Positions 44,796-59,000 of a DNA stretch of 64,000 bases are shown piece after piece (position 1 is the first letter of the stretch; each line of letters begins with the position of its first letter). The position numbers and the translations under genes were made by a program. Origin of the DNA: Hypericum androsaemum (taxonomy: Eukaryota > Streptophyta > Magnoliopsida > Malpighiales > Hypericaceae); contig OZ023187.1 of NCBI GenBank assembly GCA_963995505.1, positions 10,751,176 to 10,815,175 of the forward strand, given 5' to 3'. Below the pieces are notes generated by a model that saw only the letters and a list, made by a program, of their open reading frames with translations, ran no database searches and was not told the origin of the DNA.

Positions 44796-47700
44796 AAAAA
44801 GGCAAGAAAATGTAAGAAAAGGAAAGAAAATGAATGATAAGGCGAGAAAAGGAAAAAAAGGCAAGAAAAAGGAAGAAAATGTAAGGAAAAGGCAAGAAAA
44901 GCAAGATAAGGCAAGATAAGGAAAGGTAAGGCAAGAAAAGAAAAGAAAAGGTAAGAAAAGGAACGAAAAGTAAAAATGGAAAGGAAAGAAAAGGAATGAT
45001 AACGCAAGAAAAGACAAGAAAAAGAAAGAAACGAAAAGATATGGCAAGAAAAGACAAGAAAAGGCAAGAAAAGGAAAGAAAAGGCAAGAAAAGGTAAGAA
45101 AAGGCAAGGAAAAGGCAAGAAACATAAAGAAAAGGAATGATAAGGTAAGAAAAGGCAAGAAAAGAAAAGGCAAGATAAGGCAAGAAAAGGCAAGGAAAGA
45201 AAAGGCAAGAAAAGCCAAGAAAAGGAAAGAAAAGGCAAGGAAAGTTAAGAAAAGGAAAGATAAGGCAAGGAAAACTCAAGAAAAGGCAAAGATAAGGCAA
45301 GAAAAGGAAAGAAAATGCAAGGAAAAGAAAAGGCAAGGAAAAGGCAAGCAAAGGCAAGCAAAGGTATGACAAGGCAAGAAAAGGCAAGATAAGGCAAGAA
45401 AAGGCATGGAAAGGGCAAGGAAAAGGCAAGGAAATGGCAAGAAAAGGTAAGAACAGTCAAGATAAGTTAAGAAAAGGCAAGAAAAGGTAGGATAAGGCAA
45501 GAAAAGTAAAGATAAGGCATGAAAATGCAAGATGAGGGAAGAAGAGCCAAGAAAAGGAAAGATAAGGCAAGATAATGCAAAAAAAAAAAAGATATGGCCA
45601 GAAATGGCAAGAAATGGCAAAATACGGCAAGCAAACGGCAAGAAAAGTCAAAGAAAAGGCAAGATAAGTCAAGAAAAGGCAAGAAAAGGCAAGAAAATGC
45701 AAGAAAAGGTAAAAAAGCAAAGAAAATGCATGAAAAGGCAAGAAAAGGCAAGAAAAAGGCATGAAAAAGCAAGAAAAAGGCATGAAAACGCAAGAAATAA
45801 CAAGAAAAGGCAAGGAAAGGAAAAAAAGGCAAGATAAAGAAAAGGTAAGATAAGGCAAGAAAAGTAAAGAAAAGGAAAGAAAAGGCAAGAAAAGGAATGA
45901 TAAGCCTAGAAAAAGCTAGAAAAACCAAAATAAGGCATGAAAAGGAAAGATAAGGCAAGAAAAGTAAAGAAAAGGCAAGATAAGGAAAAGGAAAGAAAAG
46001 GAAAGATAAGGCAAGAAATGGAAAGAAAAGGTAAGATAAGGCCTGATAAGGCTAGAAAAGGCAAGAAAATTTAAGAAAAGGAAAGAAAAGGCAAGATACG
46101 GCAAGGAAAATGCAAGGAAAAGGCAATAAAGGGCAAGGAAAAAGCAAGAAATGGCAAGAAAAGGCAAGAAAAACAAGAAAAGCCAAGATAACGCAAGAAA
46201 AGGAAAGAAAATGAAAGATAAGGCTAGAAAAGGCAAAAAAGGGCAAGATAAGGCAAGAAAATGCAAGATAAGGCAAGAAAATGCAAGTAAAGGCAAGGGG
46301 ACGGCAAGTAAAGGCAAGAAAAAGCAAGGAAAAAATAAGAAAAGGAAAGAAAAGGAAAGAAAAGTAAGATAAGGCAAGAAAAGGTAAGAAAATGAAGGGA
46401 AAAGTTAGGGAAAAGGAAAGATAAGGCAAGAAGAAGAAAGAAAATGCAAGGAAATGGCAAGAAAAGGGAAGAAAAGGCAAGGAAAAGGAAATAAAAAGGC
46501 AAGGAAAAGGGTGGAAAAGGCAGGAAAAGGCAAGAAAAAGGCAAGGAAAGGGAAATAAAAGACAAGGATAGGCAAGATAAGGGAAGAACATGCAAGAAAA
46601 GGAAAGGAAAGGGCAAGAAAAGGAAAGAAAAGGCAAGAAAAGGCAATGGAAAGGCAATAAATAGCAAGAAAAGGAAAGATAAGGCAAGAAAAGGAAAAAT
46701 AAGGCAAGATAAGGAAAGAAAAGGCAAGGAAAATGTAAGAAAAAGGCAAGATAAGGCAAGAAGAAGCTAGAAATGCAAGAAAAGGCAAGAAAAGGCAAGA
46801 AAAGATAGGATAAGACAAGAAAAGGCAAGATAAGGCAAGATAAGGAAAGAAAAGGCAAGAAAAGGCAAAGAAAAAAGGGAAGATGAGGCAAGAAACGGAA
46901 AGGAAAGGGAAAGAAAAGGCAAGGAACGGAAAAGAAAATGCAAGAATAGGCAAGGAAAAGGGAAGAAATAGCAAGAAAAGGCAATATAAGGCAAGAAAAG
47001 GCAAGAAAGGATAGGATAGGACAAGAAAAGGCAAGATAAGGGAAGAAAAGGCAAGATAAGGGAAGAAAAGGCAAGATAATGCAAGAAAAGGAAAGAAAAG
47101 GAAAGAAAATGCATGAAAGGGTAAGTTAAGGCAAGAAAAAGGCAAGAAAAGGCAATAAAAGGAAAGAAAAGGCAAGATAAGGGAAGAAATGGCAAGATAA
47201 GGCAATATGAGGTAAGAAAATGCAAGATAAGGGAAGGAAAGGCAAGATAAGGAAAGATAAGGCAAGAAAAGGAAAAAAAAGGCAAGAAAATTGAAGAAAA
47301 GGCAGGTAAAACGCAAGGAAAAGGCAAGAAAGGCAAGTTAAGGAAAGCTAAGGAAAGAAAAGAAAAGAAAAGGAAAAAAAAGAAAGGAAATGAAAGAAAA
47401 GGAATGATAACGCAAGAAAAGGCAAGAAAAATGCAAGAAATGGCAAGATAAGGCAAGAAAGGGCAAGATAAGGCCAGAAAGGGCAAGATAAGGCAAGAAA
47501 AAGGCATGAAAAGGCAAGAAAAGGAAAGATGAGGCAAGAAAATGCAAGATAAGGCAAGAAAAGGCGAATAAGGAAAAGATAAGGCAAGAACAGGAAAGAA
47601 AAGGAATGATAAGGCAAGAAAAGGCAAGAAAATGTAAGAAAAAGAAAGAAAAGGAAAGATAAAGCAAGAAAAAGAAAAAAAGGTAAGAAAAGGGAAGAAA

Positions 47701-47992
47701 AGCTAAGGAAAAGGCAAGAAAGGCAAGATAAGGCAAGATAAGAAAAGATAAGGCAAGAAAAGAAAAGAAAAGAAAAGGAAAGAAAAGGCAAGAAAAGGAA
47801 AAAAGGAATGGAAAGAAAAGGAATGATAACGTAAGAAAAGACAAGAAAAGGAAAGAAACAGAAAGATAAGGCAAGAACAGGCAAGATAAGGTAAGAAAAG
47901 GAAAGAAAAGGGATGAAAAGGGAAGAAAAGGCAAGGAAAAGACAAGATAAGGCAAGAAACAGAAAGAAAAGGAATGATAAGGCAAGAAAAGG
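44796..47992 (-). repeat. 10-bp satellite array, purine orientation
   Basis: CAAGAAAAGG-type units. Carries the higher-order markers that recur beyond the solo LTR: an AAATACGGCAAG marker at about 45612, a GGGGACGGCAAGTAAAGG marker at about 46300, GTTAGGGAAAAGG at about 46403 and AAAAAAGGGAAGATGAGG at about 46868. The array continues after 50063. Confidence 0.95.
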
Positions 47993-50063
47993 TGTCACGA
48001 CCCAAATTCGTGGTTGGTGACCGGCGCTAGATCATGTCAAACTTAATATAATAAACCACAACCTAGCAAGCCTCAAATCATAATACATCATTCTTATTAC
48101 CAGGATTGTCAAAATATTTTTTTTTCACAACATTGTTTCTTCAAACAAACATATTTATCGTGTCCAAAACCTGGTAGGCATTTGAGTACACATCTCCAAC
48201 GTCATATCATCAAACTCATCCTTTCAAAACATAAACATAAATTACACATAAATTACATATTAACATTAATCTAAGGTCATAAGTCAAAAGACCAACAAGT
48301 ATGTACAATGGAGCGACCGAGATTACAAAGACAAAGACCATCCGGAGACCTTTGAACCTAGCCCGAGAAAGAAAGACAACGGGCTGAACTCGGATGAAAA
48401 AGCTTCTCCAGATGCAAACCACGGCTCAAATCTCTTCACTTGTTGATTGAAGTAAGGGATAAGTATTTTGAAACACTTAGTAAGCAAATATTATAAGTAA
48501 CATGTATTTAACCAACCAGTCGTTCCCATCAAACCCAACCAAATACTAACACACAACTAAGACAACAAAAGACCACTTCATAGATAAGATCATCAAAGAA
48601 TTCACGTATCACACGTAATCAGAATTTCAGATAGACTTTCACAGAACATATAACACAATTCGGATGAACTTCAGATAGGTCTAGAGAGTGACACGAGGAT
48701 ACCATATCTTAAAGGTGCCATCGGAAACCAACCCCGCCGGCCAAATATCATATCATATACATATCCAATGTATCCTCAGTATATGTGCACATATGCCAAC
48801 ATCCCCGGTTGGTCACGGGTAGACCTCATCATCCGCCATCTCACAAATGACATACCAAACACACATAATACACATTGACCAGAACATATTGACCACATAT
48901 CCAAATTCATACCAAAAGAGTCCCATATCACGAATTGGACAAAATAGCCCCAAATAGACAAACAATCTACAAACATCATCAAATCACATATTGACAAAAA
49001 CTAATCATATAACCATACTTTAAACCAATCAAAAGTACACCAAATTATACATATCACCCACGTCTAGTTAACTAAACACATGTTACAAAGAATATCCACT
49101 TACAAGACAATGGTTGCTCAAACCATTCAAAGAGAAGCTCTGTGCTTTGTTTTACAACTCGTGGCACTCGGATTCAAAATGTCAGGTAACTAGTCAAAAG
49201 AATATAAACTACTATCATTACCAACCTCTTAAGCATGTAATTAGATCCTAGGTAATATAAAAATGCCTTAGTTCATTTCTTAGATTCGGATTTACACAAG
49301 GCAGTCCCAAAACCTATGCTTAATTCACAAAACTACACCCCTGATGATAAATTTCTCTTCCGCCTTCTATACATACGAATCCTAGCTAAAACTTACCTTA
49401 ACTTCCTTCATCTAGGTCTATATTAATCTGTTCTAATCTTCACCTACTAGCTTCTTCAAAGTGTAAAAGGGTTTCTACTTAAATTAAGTAAAATCCTACA
49501 AAGTTACTTACCTATTGTTCCAAGTTGTTCAAATTTGTCCACCTTTTTTCCTTCTTCTTTTACCTTCGGTTTCTCCCTTTCTCCTAGGCCTTCCTCTCTG
49601 TTTTTCTATCCTAAATGACCAATTGGTTCCTACTTTCCATTTGCCACCTAGCCAACTTGCAACAGAATTTCCTTTTTGATCCTAAACTTTTCCAGCCATT
49701 TAAAATCATTTTTAAACTTCTTAATATGTTCTAATAAGTTCTTAAAATGAACCTTATTCAAATAAAGTCACATAACAAATTATTTTCACATAACTTCTCA
49801 ATACCGACGAGCTTAGACCAATTTCCGAGCACCTTGATTAATTGCTCTGTTACTGCCAGATTATTTCATAAATCACAAAACTCAAAACTGAAAAGTTATA
49901 GATCCAGATGTTATGAATCCACACGAATTGGAATCACCTAATTGGGAGTCCGGATGAGTAAACTACGCCTATTTTACCACACGACGATAGACTATGCCTA
50001 AATCCTTCTAAAACCAGCCTTATTATGTTGTAGCAAATTTGGTTGAAGGGTGAGGGTATCACA
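47993..50063 (-). mobile_element. probable solo LTR inside the satellite
   Basis: A 2,071-bp non-satellite island with ends TGTCACGACCC and GGGTATCACA, flanked by AAAGG on both sides (47988-47992, 50064-50068). AAAGG is also a satellite word, so the duplication is only suggestive. Read on the minus strand, the ends become TGTGATACCC and GGTCGTGACA, a common start and finish for plant Gypsy LTRs. There is no coding capacity, PBS or polypurine tract inside, so it is not a full element. A solo LTR from intra-element recombination is the simplest reading. Confidence 0.72.
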
Positions 50064-53000
50064 AAAGGCAAGAAAAGAAAAGGCAAGATAAGGTAAGAAA
50101 AAGCAAGGAAAATGTAAGAAAAGCCAAGAAAAGGAAAGAAAAGGCAAGGAAAATGTAAGAAAAGCCAAGAAAAGGAAGGATAAGGCAAGATAAGGTAGAA
50201 AAAAAGAAAGATATGTCCAGAAAAGGTAAGAAACGGCAAAATACGGCAAGCAAACGGCAACAAAAGTCAAAGAAAAGGTAAGATAAGTCAAGAAAAGGCA
50301 AGAAAAGGCAAGATGAGGCAAGAAAAGGCAAGATAAGGCAAAAAAGGGAAGAAAATGCATGAAAAGGAATGAAAAGGCAAGAAAAGGTAAGATAAGACTA
50401 GAAAAAGGCATGAAAAGGCAAGAAAAGGAAAGATGAGACAAGAAAAGGCAAGAAAAGGCAAGGAAAGGAAAAAAAAGGCAAGATAAAGAAAAGGTAAGAT
50501 AAGGCAAGAAAAGGAATGATAAGGCTAATAAAAGCTAGAAAAGCCAAAATAAGGCATGAAAAGGAAAGATAAGGCAAGAAAAGTAAAAAAAAGGCAAGAT
50601 AAGTAAAAGGAAAGATAAGGCAAGAAATGGAAAGAAATGGCAAGATAAGGCCTGATAAAGCAAGAAAAGACAAGAAAATTCAAGAAAAGGAAAGTTAAGG
50701 CAAGAGAAGGCAAGGAAAAGGCAAGAAAGGGCAAGGAAAAAGCAAGAAATGGCAAGAAAAGACAAGAAAAGGAAAGAAAAAAGAAAGAAAAGCCAAGATA
50801 AGGGAAGAAAAGTAAAGAAAAGGAAAGATAAGGCTAGAAAAGGCAAGAAAAGGAAGGATAAGGCAAGAAAATGCAAGATAAGGCAAGAAAATGCAAGAAA
50901 ATGCACGGGGATGGCAAGTAAAGGCAAGAAAAATCAAGGAAAAAATAAGAAAAGGCAAGAAACTAAAAGAAAAGCAAGATAAGGCAAGAAAAAGGTAAGA
51001 AAATGAAGGGAAAAGTTAGGGAAAAGGAAATAAAGGCAAGAAGAAGAAAGAAAATGAAAGGAAAAGGCAAGAAAAGGGAAGAAAAGGTAAGGAAAATGAA
51101 AGAAAAAGGCAAGGAAAAGGCAAGAAAAAGGCAAAGAAAGGGCAAGAAAAGGCAAGGATAGGCAAGATAAGCAAGAACACGCAAGAAAAGGGAAGGAAAG
51201 TGCAAGAAAAGGAAAGAAAATGCAAGAACAGGCAATGGAAAGGCAAGAAATAGAAAGAAAAGGAAAAATAAGGCAAGAAAAGGCAAAGAAAATGCAAGAA
51301 AAAGGCAAGATAAGGCAAGAAGAAGCAAGAAAATGCAAGAAAAGGCAAGATAATGCAAGAAAAGATAGGATAAGACAAGAAAAGGCAAGATAAGGCAAGA
51401 TAAGGGAAGAAAAGGCAAGATAAGGCAAGGAAAAAAGGGAAGATGAGGCAAGAAAAGGCAAGAAAGGAAAAGGAAAGTGCAAGAAAAGGCAAGGAAAAGG
51501 AAAGAAAAGGAATGATAATGCAAGAAAAGTTAAGAAATGGCAAGGTAATGCAAGAAAAGGAAAGAAAATGTAAGAAAATGCAAGAAAAGGTAAGATCAGG
51601 TGAGAAAAAGGCAAGATAAGGCAAGAAAAAGAAAGCAAAGGAAAGATAAGGCAAGAAATAGCAAGATAAGGAAATATAAGGCAAGAAAAGGAAAAAAAGG
51701 CAAGATAAGGGAAGAAAAGGCAGGAAAAGGCAAGAAAGTAGCGAGATAAGGCAAGATAAGGTAAGATAAGGAAAGAAAAGAAAAGAATTGGAAAGAAAAG
51801 GTAAGAAAAGGAAAAAAAAGGAAAGAAAAGGAATGATAACGCAAGAAAAGGCAAGAATAGGCAAGAAAAATGCAAGAAATGGCAAGATAAGGCAAGAAAA
51901 AGGCATGAAAAGGCAAGAAAGGGCAAGATAAGGCAAGAAAAAGGCATGAAAAGGCAAGAAAAGGAAAGATGAGGCAAGAAAATGCAAGATAAGGCAAGAA
52001 AAGGCAAATAAGGAAAAGACATGGCAAGAAATGGAAAGAAAATGAATGATAAGGCAAGAAAAGGCGAGAAAAAGTAAGAAAAGGAAAGATAAGGCAAGAA
52101 AAGAGAAGATAAGGCAAAAAAAGGAAAAAAGAAAGGAAAGGAAAGAAAAGGAATGATAATGCAAGAAAAGGCAAGAAAAGGAAAGAAACGGAAAGATAAG
52201 GCAAGAAAAGAGAAGATAAGGCAAGAAAAGAGAAGAAAAGGCAAAAAAAGGAAAGAAAAGGCAAGGAAAAGGCAAGATATGGCAAGAAGCGGAAAGTAAC
52301 GGAATGATAAGGGAAGAAAAGGCAAGAAAAGAAAAGGGAAGATAAGGCAAGAAAAGGCAAGGAAAATGCAAAAAAAAGCCAAGAAAAGGAAAGAAAAGGC
52401 AAAGAAAAGGCAAATAAAAGGCAAGGAAAAGGAAAGAAAAGTTATGACAAGGCAAGATAAAGCAAGAAAAGCCATGGAAAGGGCAAGAAAAGGCAACGAA
52501 AAGGCAAGGAAAGGTAAGAAAAGTGAAGATAAGGTAAGAAAAGGTAGGATAAGGCATGAAAAGGAAAGATAAGGCAAGAAAAGGCGAGATGAGGGAAGAA
52601 AAGCCAAGAAAAGGAAAGATAAGACAAGATAAGGAAAGATATGGCCAGAAAAGGCAAGAAACGGCAAAATACGACAAGGAAACTGCAAGAAAAGTCAAAG
52701 AAAAGGCAAGATAAGTCAAGAAAAGGCAAGCAAAGGGAAGAAGAGGCAAGATAAGGCAAGAAATGGAAAGAAATGGAATGATAAGGCAAGAAAAGGTAAG
52801 GGAAATGCAAGAAAAGGCAAGGAAATGTAAGAAAAAGAAAGATAGGGCAAGAAAAGGCAAGGAAAAGGCAAAAAAATGGAAGAAAAGAAAATAATAGGCA
52901 AGATAAGGCAAGAAAAGGTAAGATAAGGCAAGAAAAAGGCATGAAAAGGAAAGAAAAGGCAAGATGAGGCAAGAAATGGCAAGATAAGGCAATAAAAGGA

Positions 53001-56000
53001 AAGAAAAGGCAAAAAAAGAATGATAAGGCTAGAAAAAGCTAGAAAAAGCCAAAATAAGGCATTAAAAGGAAAGATAATGCAAGAAAAAGGAAGATAAAAC
53101 AAGAAAACAAAAGATAAGGCAAGAAAAGGAAAGAAAAGGCAAGAAAAGGAAAGAAAAGGCAAGATAAGGCAAGATTTGGCAAGATAAAACAAGATAAGGC
53201 AAGAAAAGGGAAGCAAAGGCAAGAAAAGGAAAGAAAAGGAAAGATAAGGAAAGAAAAGCCAAGAAAATGCAAGGAAAAAGAAATAAAAGGCAAGAAAGGA
53301 TAAGGAAAAAGTAAGAAATGGAAAGAAAAGGTAAGAAAAGCCAAGATAAGGCATGAAAAGTAAAGAAAAGGAAAGATAAATCTAGAAAAGGCAAAAAAAG
53401 GAAAGATATGGCAAGAAATGGCTAGAAAAGGCAAGAAAAGATAAGGAAAAGGCAAGAAAAGGATAGATAAGGCATAAAAAGGCAAGAAAATGCAAGATAA
53501 GACAAGATAAGGCAAGAAAATTAAAGAAAAGGCAAGAAAACGTAAGATAAGGCAAGAAAAGGCAAGATAAGGCAGGAAAAGGGAAGGAAAAGGGAAGGAA
53601 AAAGCAAGAAAAAGCAAGATAAGGCAAGTAAAGACAAGGAAATGCAAGGAAAAGGCAAGAGAAGGCAAGAAAAGGAAAGAAAAGGCAAGATAAGGCCAGA
53701 AAAGGCAAGAAAATGAAGGAATAGGCAGGGAAAAGACAAGATAAGGAAATAAGAAGCAAGAAAAGTTAAGAAAAGGGAAAAAAGGCAAGGAAAAGGCAAG
53801 GATATGCAAGATAACACAAGGAAAAGGCAAGGAAAAAGCAAGAACACGCAAGATAATGAAAGAAAAGGTAAGATAAGGCAAGAAATGGTAAGATAAGGCA
53901 AGAAAGGAAAAAAAAGGCCAGAAAAGGGAAGAAAAGGTAGGTAAAAGGCTTGGAAAAGGCAAGAAAGGTAAGATCATGAAAGATAAGGCAAGAAAAGATT
54001 AAAAAAGGAAAGAAAGGGAAGGAAAGGAAAGAAAAGGAATGATAACACAAGAAATGGTGAGAAAAGGCAGGAAAAATGAAAGAAATGTTAAGAAAAGGCA
54101 AGAAAGGGCAAGAAAACGTAAGAAAAAGGCATGAAAAGGCAAGAAAATGAAAGATGAGACAAAAAAATGCAATATAAGGCAAGAAAAGGCAAGATAAGGA
54201 AAAGATAAGGCAAGAAAAGGAAAGAAAAGCAATGATAAGGGAAGAAAAGGCAAGAAAAGGTAAGAAAAGGAAAGATAAGGCAAGAAAAAAAATGGCAAGA
54301 AAAGGGAAGAAAAGGCAAGAAAAAGGCAAGAAAGGCAAGATAAGGCAAGATAAGGAAAGATAAGGCAAGAAAAAAAAAGGAAAGAAAAGGAAAGAAAAGG
54401 CAAGAAAAGAAAAAAGGAATGAAAAGGAAAGAAAAGGAATGATAACACAAGAAAAGGCGAGAAAAAGAAAGAAACTGAAAGATAAGGAAAGAAAAGGCAA
54501 GAAAAGAAAAGGCAAGATAAGGCAAGAAAAGGCAAGGAAAATACAAGAAAAGCCAAGAAAAGGCAAGGAAAAGTAAGAAAAGGAAAGAAAAGGCAAGGAA
54601 AAGGCAAGAAAAGGCAAGGATAAGACAAGATAAGGCAAGAAAAGGCAAGGAATTGGCAAGAAAAGGAGTAAGAACACGCAAGAAAAGGGAAAGAAAGGGC
54701 AAGAAAAGGTAAGAAAATACAAGAAAAGGTGAGGAAAAGGCAAGAAATAGCAAGAAAAGGCAAAATAAGACAAAGTAATAAGGCAAGAAAAGACAAGATA
54801 AGGTAAGAAAAGGTAAGAAAAGTTAGGATAAGGCAAGAACAGGTAAGATAAGGCAAGATAAGTGAAGAAATGGCAAGATAAGGCAAGAAAAGGCAAGATA
54901 AGGGAAGAAACGGCAAGATAAGATGGGATGAGACAAAAAAAAGGCAAGATAAGGCAAGAAAAGGTAAGAAAAGGCAAGAAAGGGCAAGGAAAAGGCAAGA
55001 AAAGTCAAGAAAAAGGCAAGAAAAGGCAAGATACAGCAAGAAAAGGAAACAAATCGAGAAAATGAAAGAAAAGGCAAGAAAAGGCAAGATACGGCAAGAA
55101 AAGGCAAGAAGTCGAGAAAATGAAAGAAAAGGCAAGAAAAGGCAAGAAATGTCCAGAAAAGGCAAGAAAAAGGCATGAAAAGGCAATATGAGGCAAGAAA
55201 AGGAAAGATAAGACAAGTAAAGGCAAGATTAGGCAAGAAAAGGCAAGAAAAGGGAAGAAAAGACAAGGATAAGGCAAGAAAAGGAAAGAAAGGGAAAGAA
55301 AAGGTAAGAAACGGAAACAAAAGGCAAGGAAAAGGCAAGAAAAACCAAAGATAAGGCAAGAAAATGCAAGGAAAAAAAAGGAAAGGAAATGGAAAGAAAA
55401 GGCAAGCAAAGGTAAGATAAGGTAAGATAAGGTAAGATAAGGCAATAAAAGGTCGGATAAGGCAAGAAATGTCAAGAAAATGAAAGGTAAGGCAAGAAAA
55501 GGCAAGATGTGGCAAGAAAAGGCAAGATGAGGCAAGATGAGGCAGGATAAGGTAAGAAAAGGAAAAAAAGGCAAGAAAATGCAAGAAAATGAAAGAAAAG
55601 GTAATATAAGGCAAGAAAGGAAAAAAAAGGCCTGAAAATGGAAGAAAAGGCAGGTAAAAGGCATGGAAAAGGCAAGAAAGGCACGATAAGGCAAGATAAG
55701 GAAAGATAAGGCAAGAAAAGTAAAGAAGTGGAAAGAAAAGTTAAAAAAAGGAAAGGAAAGGAAAGAAAAGGAATTATAACACAAGAAAAGGCAAGGTAAG
55801 AAAAATGACAAGGAAAGAAAAGGCAAGGTAAGGCAAGAAAAGGTAAGAAAAAGGCATGAAAATGCAAGAAAATGAAAGATGAGACAAAAAAATGCAATAA
55901 AAGGCAAGAAGAGGCAAGATAAGGAAAAGATAAGGCAAGAAAAGGAAAGAAAATGATTAATAAGGCAAAAAAAGGAAAGAAAAGGTATGAAAAGGAATTA

Positions 56001-59000
56001 GAAGGAAAGATAAGGCAAGAAAAGGTAAAAAAAGGCAAGAAAAGGCAAGTAAAGGTAAGAAAAGGGAAGAAAAGGCAAGGAAAGGCAAGGAAAAGGCAAG
56101 AAAATGCAAGGAAAGGGAAAGAAAAGGCAAGGAAAGGGAAAGAAAAGGCAAGAAAATGCAAGAAAAGGCAAGGAAAATGGAAGAAATAGCAAGACAAGGC
56201 AATATAAGGCAAGAAAAGGCAAGAAAAGATAGGATAAGACAAGAAAAGGCAAGATAAGGGAAGAAAAGGCAAGATAACGGAACAAAAGGCAAGATAAGGC
56301 GAGATAAGGCAAAGAAAAAAGGGAAGATACATCAAGAAAAGGCAAGAAATGGAAAGGAAAATGCAAGGAAAAGGAAAGATAAGGCAAGAAAAGGCAAGAT
56401 AATGCAAGAACAGGAAAGAAAAGGAAAGAAAGTGCAAGAAAAGGTAAGATAAGGCAAGAAAAAGGCAAGATAAGGCAAGAAAAAGAAAGAAAAGGCAAGA
56501 TAAGGCAAGAAAAGGCAAGATAAGGCAAGAAATTGCAAGATAAGGCAAGAAAAGGCAAGATAAGGAAAGACAAGGCAAGAAAAGGGAAGATAAGCAAGAA
56601 AAGGAAAAAAAAGGCAAGAAAATGGAAGAAAAGGCATTTAAAAGGCAAGGAAAAGGCAAGAAAAGCAACATACGGCAAGATAAGGAAAGATAAGGCAAGA
56701 AAAGAAAAGAAAAGGAAAGAAAAGGTAAGAAAAGGAAAAAAATGAAATGAAAGAAAAGAAATGATTACGCAAGAAAAATGCAAGAAATGGCAAGAAAAGG
56801 AAGGAAAAGGAAAGATAAGGGAACAAAGGGTAAGATAAGGCAAGAAAAAGGCATGAAAAGGCAAGAAAAGGAAAGATGAGGCAAGAAAATGCAAGATAAG
56901 GCAAGAAAAGGCAAATAAGGGAAAGATAAGGCAAGAAAAGGAAAAAAAGGCAAGAAAAGGGAAGAAAAGGTAAGGAAAAGTCAAGGAAAAGGCAAAATAA
57001 GGCAAGATAAGGAAAGATAAGGCAAGAAAAGGAAAGAAAAGGCAAGAAAAGGAAAAAAGGAAAGGAGAGAAAAGGAATGATCACGCAAGAAAAGCATAGA
57101 AACGGAAAGATATGGCAAGAAAAGGCAAGATAAGGCAAGAAAAGGAAAGAAAAGGCGAGGAAAAGGCAAGATAAGGCAAGAAACAGAAAGAAAAGGAATG
57201 ATAAGGCAAGAAAAGGCAAGGAAAATGCAAGAAAAGGCAAGAAGAGGCAAGAAAAGGTAAGAAAATGCAAGGAAAAGAAAAGACAAGGAAAAGGGAACAA
57301 AAGGCAAGGAAAAGGCAAGCAAAGGTAAGAAAAGGTAAGGAAAGATAAGAAAAGGAAAGAAAAGGCAAGACAATGTAACAAAAGGGAAGGAAAGGGCAAG
57401 AAAAGGAAAGAAAAAGCAAGAAAAGGCAACGAAAAGGAAAGGAAAGGTAAGAAAAGGCAAGATAAGGTAAGATAAGGTAAGAAAAGGCATGAAAAGGCAA
57501 GAAAAGGTAGGATTAGGCAAGAAAAGGGAAGATAAGGAAAGATAAGGCAAGAAAAGTCAAGATAAGGGAAGAAAAGGCAAGAAAAAGAAAGATAAGGCAA
57601 GATGAGGCAGCAAAAGTCAAGATAAGGCCAGGAAACCAAGAAAAGGCAAAATACTGCAAGGAAAAGGCAAGGAAAAGATCAAGGAAAAGGCAAGAAAAGT
57701 TAAGAAAATGCAAGGAAAGGTAAGATAAAGCAAGAAGAGGCAAGATATGGCAAAAAAAGAGAAGAAAAGGTAGGAAAAGGCAAGGAGAGGAAAGATAAGG
57801 CAATAAAGAAAAAGAAAAGGCAAGAAAAGGTAAGATAAGGCAAGAAAAGGCAAGATAAGGAAAGATAAGGTAAGAAAAGGAAAGAAAAGGCAAGAAAAGA
57901 ATGATAAGGCTAGAAAAAGCCAGAAAAGGCAAAATAAGGCATGAAAAGGAAATATAAGGCAAGAAAAGGAAAGATGAGGCAAAAAAGGAAAGAAAAGGCA
58001 AGATAAGGCAAGATTTGTCAAGATAAAGTAAGAAAAGGCAAGAAAAGGCAAGAAAAGGCAAGAATAGGAAAGAAAAGGAAAGATAAGGCAAGAAAAGCCA
58101 AGAAAATGTATAGAAAAGGAAAGTAAAGGCAAGAAAGGACAAGGAAAAAGTAAGAAATGGCAAGAAAAGCCAAGATATGGCAAGAAAAGGAATGATAAGG
58201 CTTAAAAAGGCAAAAAAAGGAAAGAAAAGGCAAGAAATGGCTAGAAAAGGCAAGATAAGATAAGGAAAAGGCAAGAAAAGGCAAGAAAATGCAAGATAAG
58301 ACAAGATAAGGCAAGAAAATTAAAGAAAAGGCAAGAAAAGGTAAGATAAGGCAAGAAAAGGTAAGATAAGGCAAGGACAATGCAAGAAAAGGCAAGATAA
58401 AGCAAGTAAAGGCAAGGAAATGCAAGGAAAAGGGAAGACAATGCAAGAAAAGGAAAGAAAAGGCAAGATAAAGGAAAGAAAAGGCTAGGATAGGCAAGAT
58501 AACCCAAGGAAAAGGCAAGAAAAGTAAGAAAAGGAAAGATAAGGCAAGAACGCGAAAGAAAAGGGAAGGAAAGGGCAAGAAAAGGAAAGAAAATGAAGAA
58601 AAGGCAAGGGAAAGGCAAGAAATAGCAAGAAAAGGAAAGATAAGGCAAGAAAAGGAAAAATAGCGCCAGATAAGGTAAGAAAAGGCAAGATGAGGCATGA
58701 AAAGAAAAAATAGGGAAGAAAAATAAAGAAAAGGCTAGATAAGACAAGAAAAGGTAAGGAAAATGCAAGAAAAAGGCAAGATAAGGCAAGAAGAAGCAAG
58801 AAAATGGAAGAAAAATGCAAGAAAAGGCAAGTAAGACAAGGAAAAGGCAAGAAAAGGCAAGGATAAGCAAGATAAGGCAAGAATAGGCAAGGAAAAGGCA
58901 AGAAAAGGCAAGAACACGCAAGATAAGGCAAGGATAAGGCAAGAAAAGGTAGAACATGCAAGAGAAAGCAAGGAAAGGGCAAGAAAAGGCAAGAAAATGC

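Noticed and set aside
44796..47992. CRISPR-like periodic repeats
   Set aside because: The units are 10 bp and contiguous, with no unique spacers or cas genes; the genome is a plant's.
48216..49941. Small frames inside the solo LTR
   Set aside because: 60-75 codons, no similarity recognised, typical of non-coding LTR sequence.
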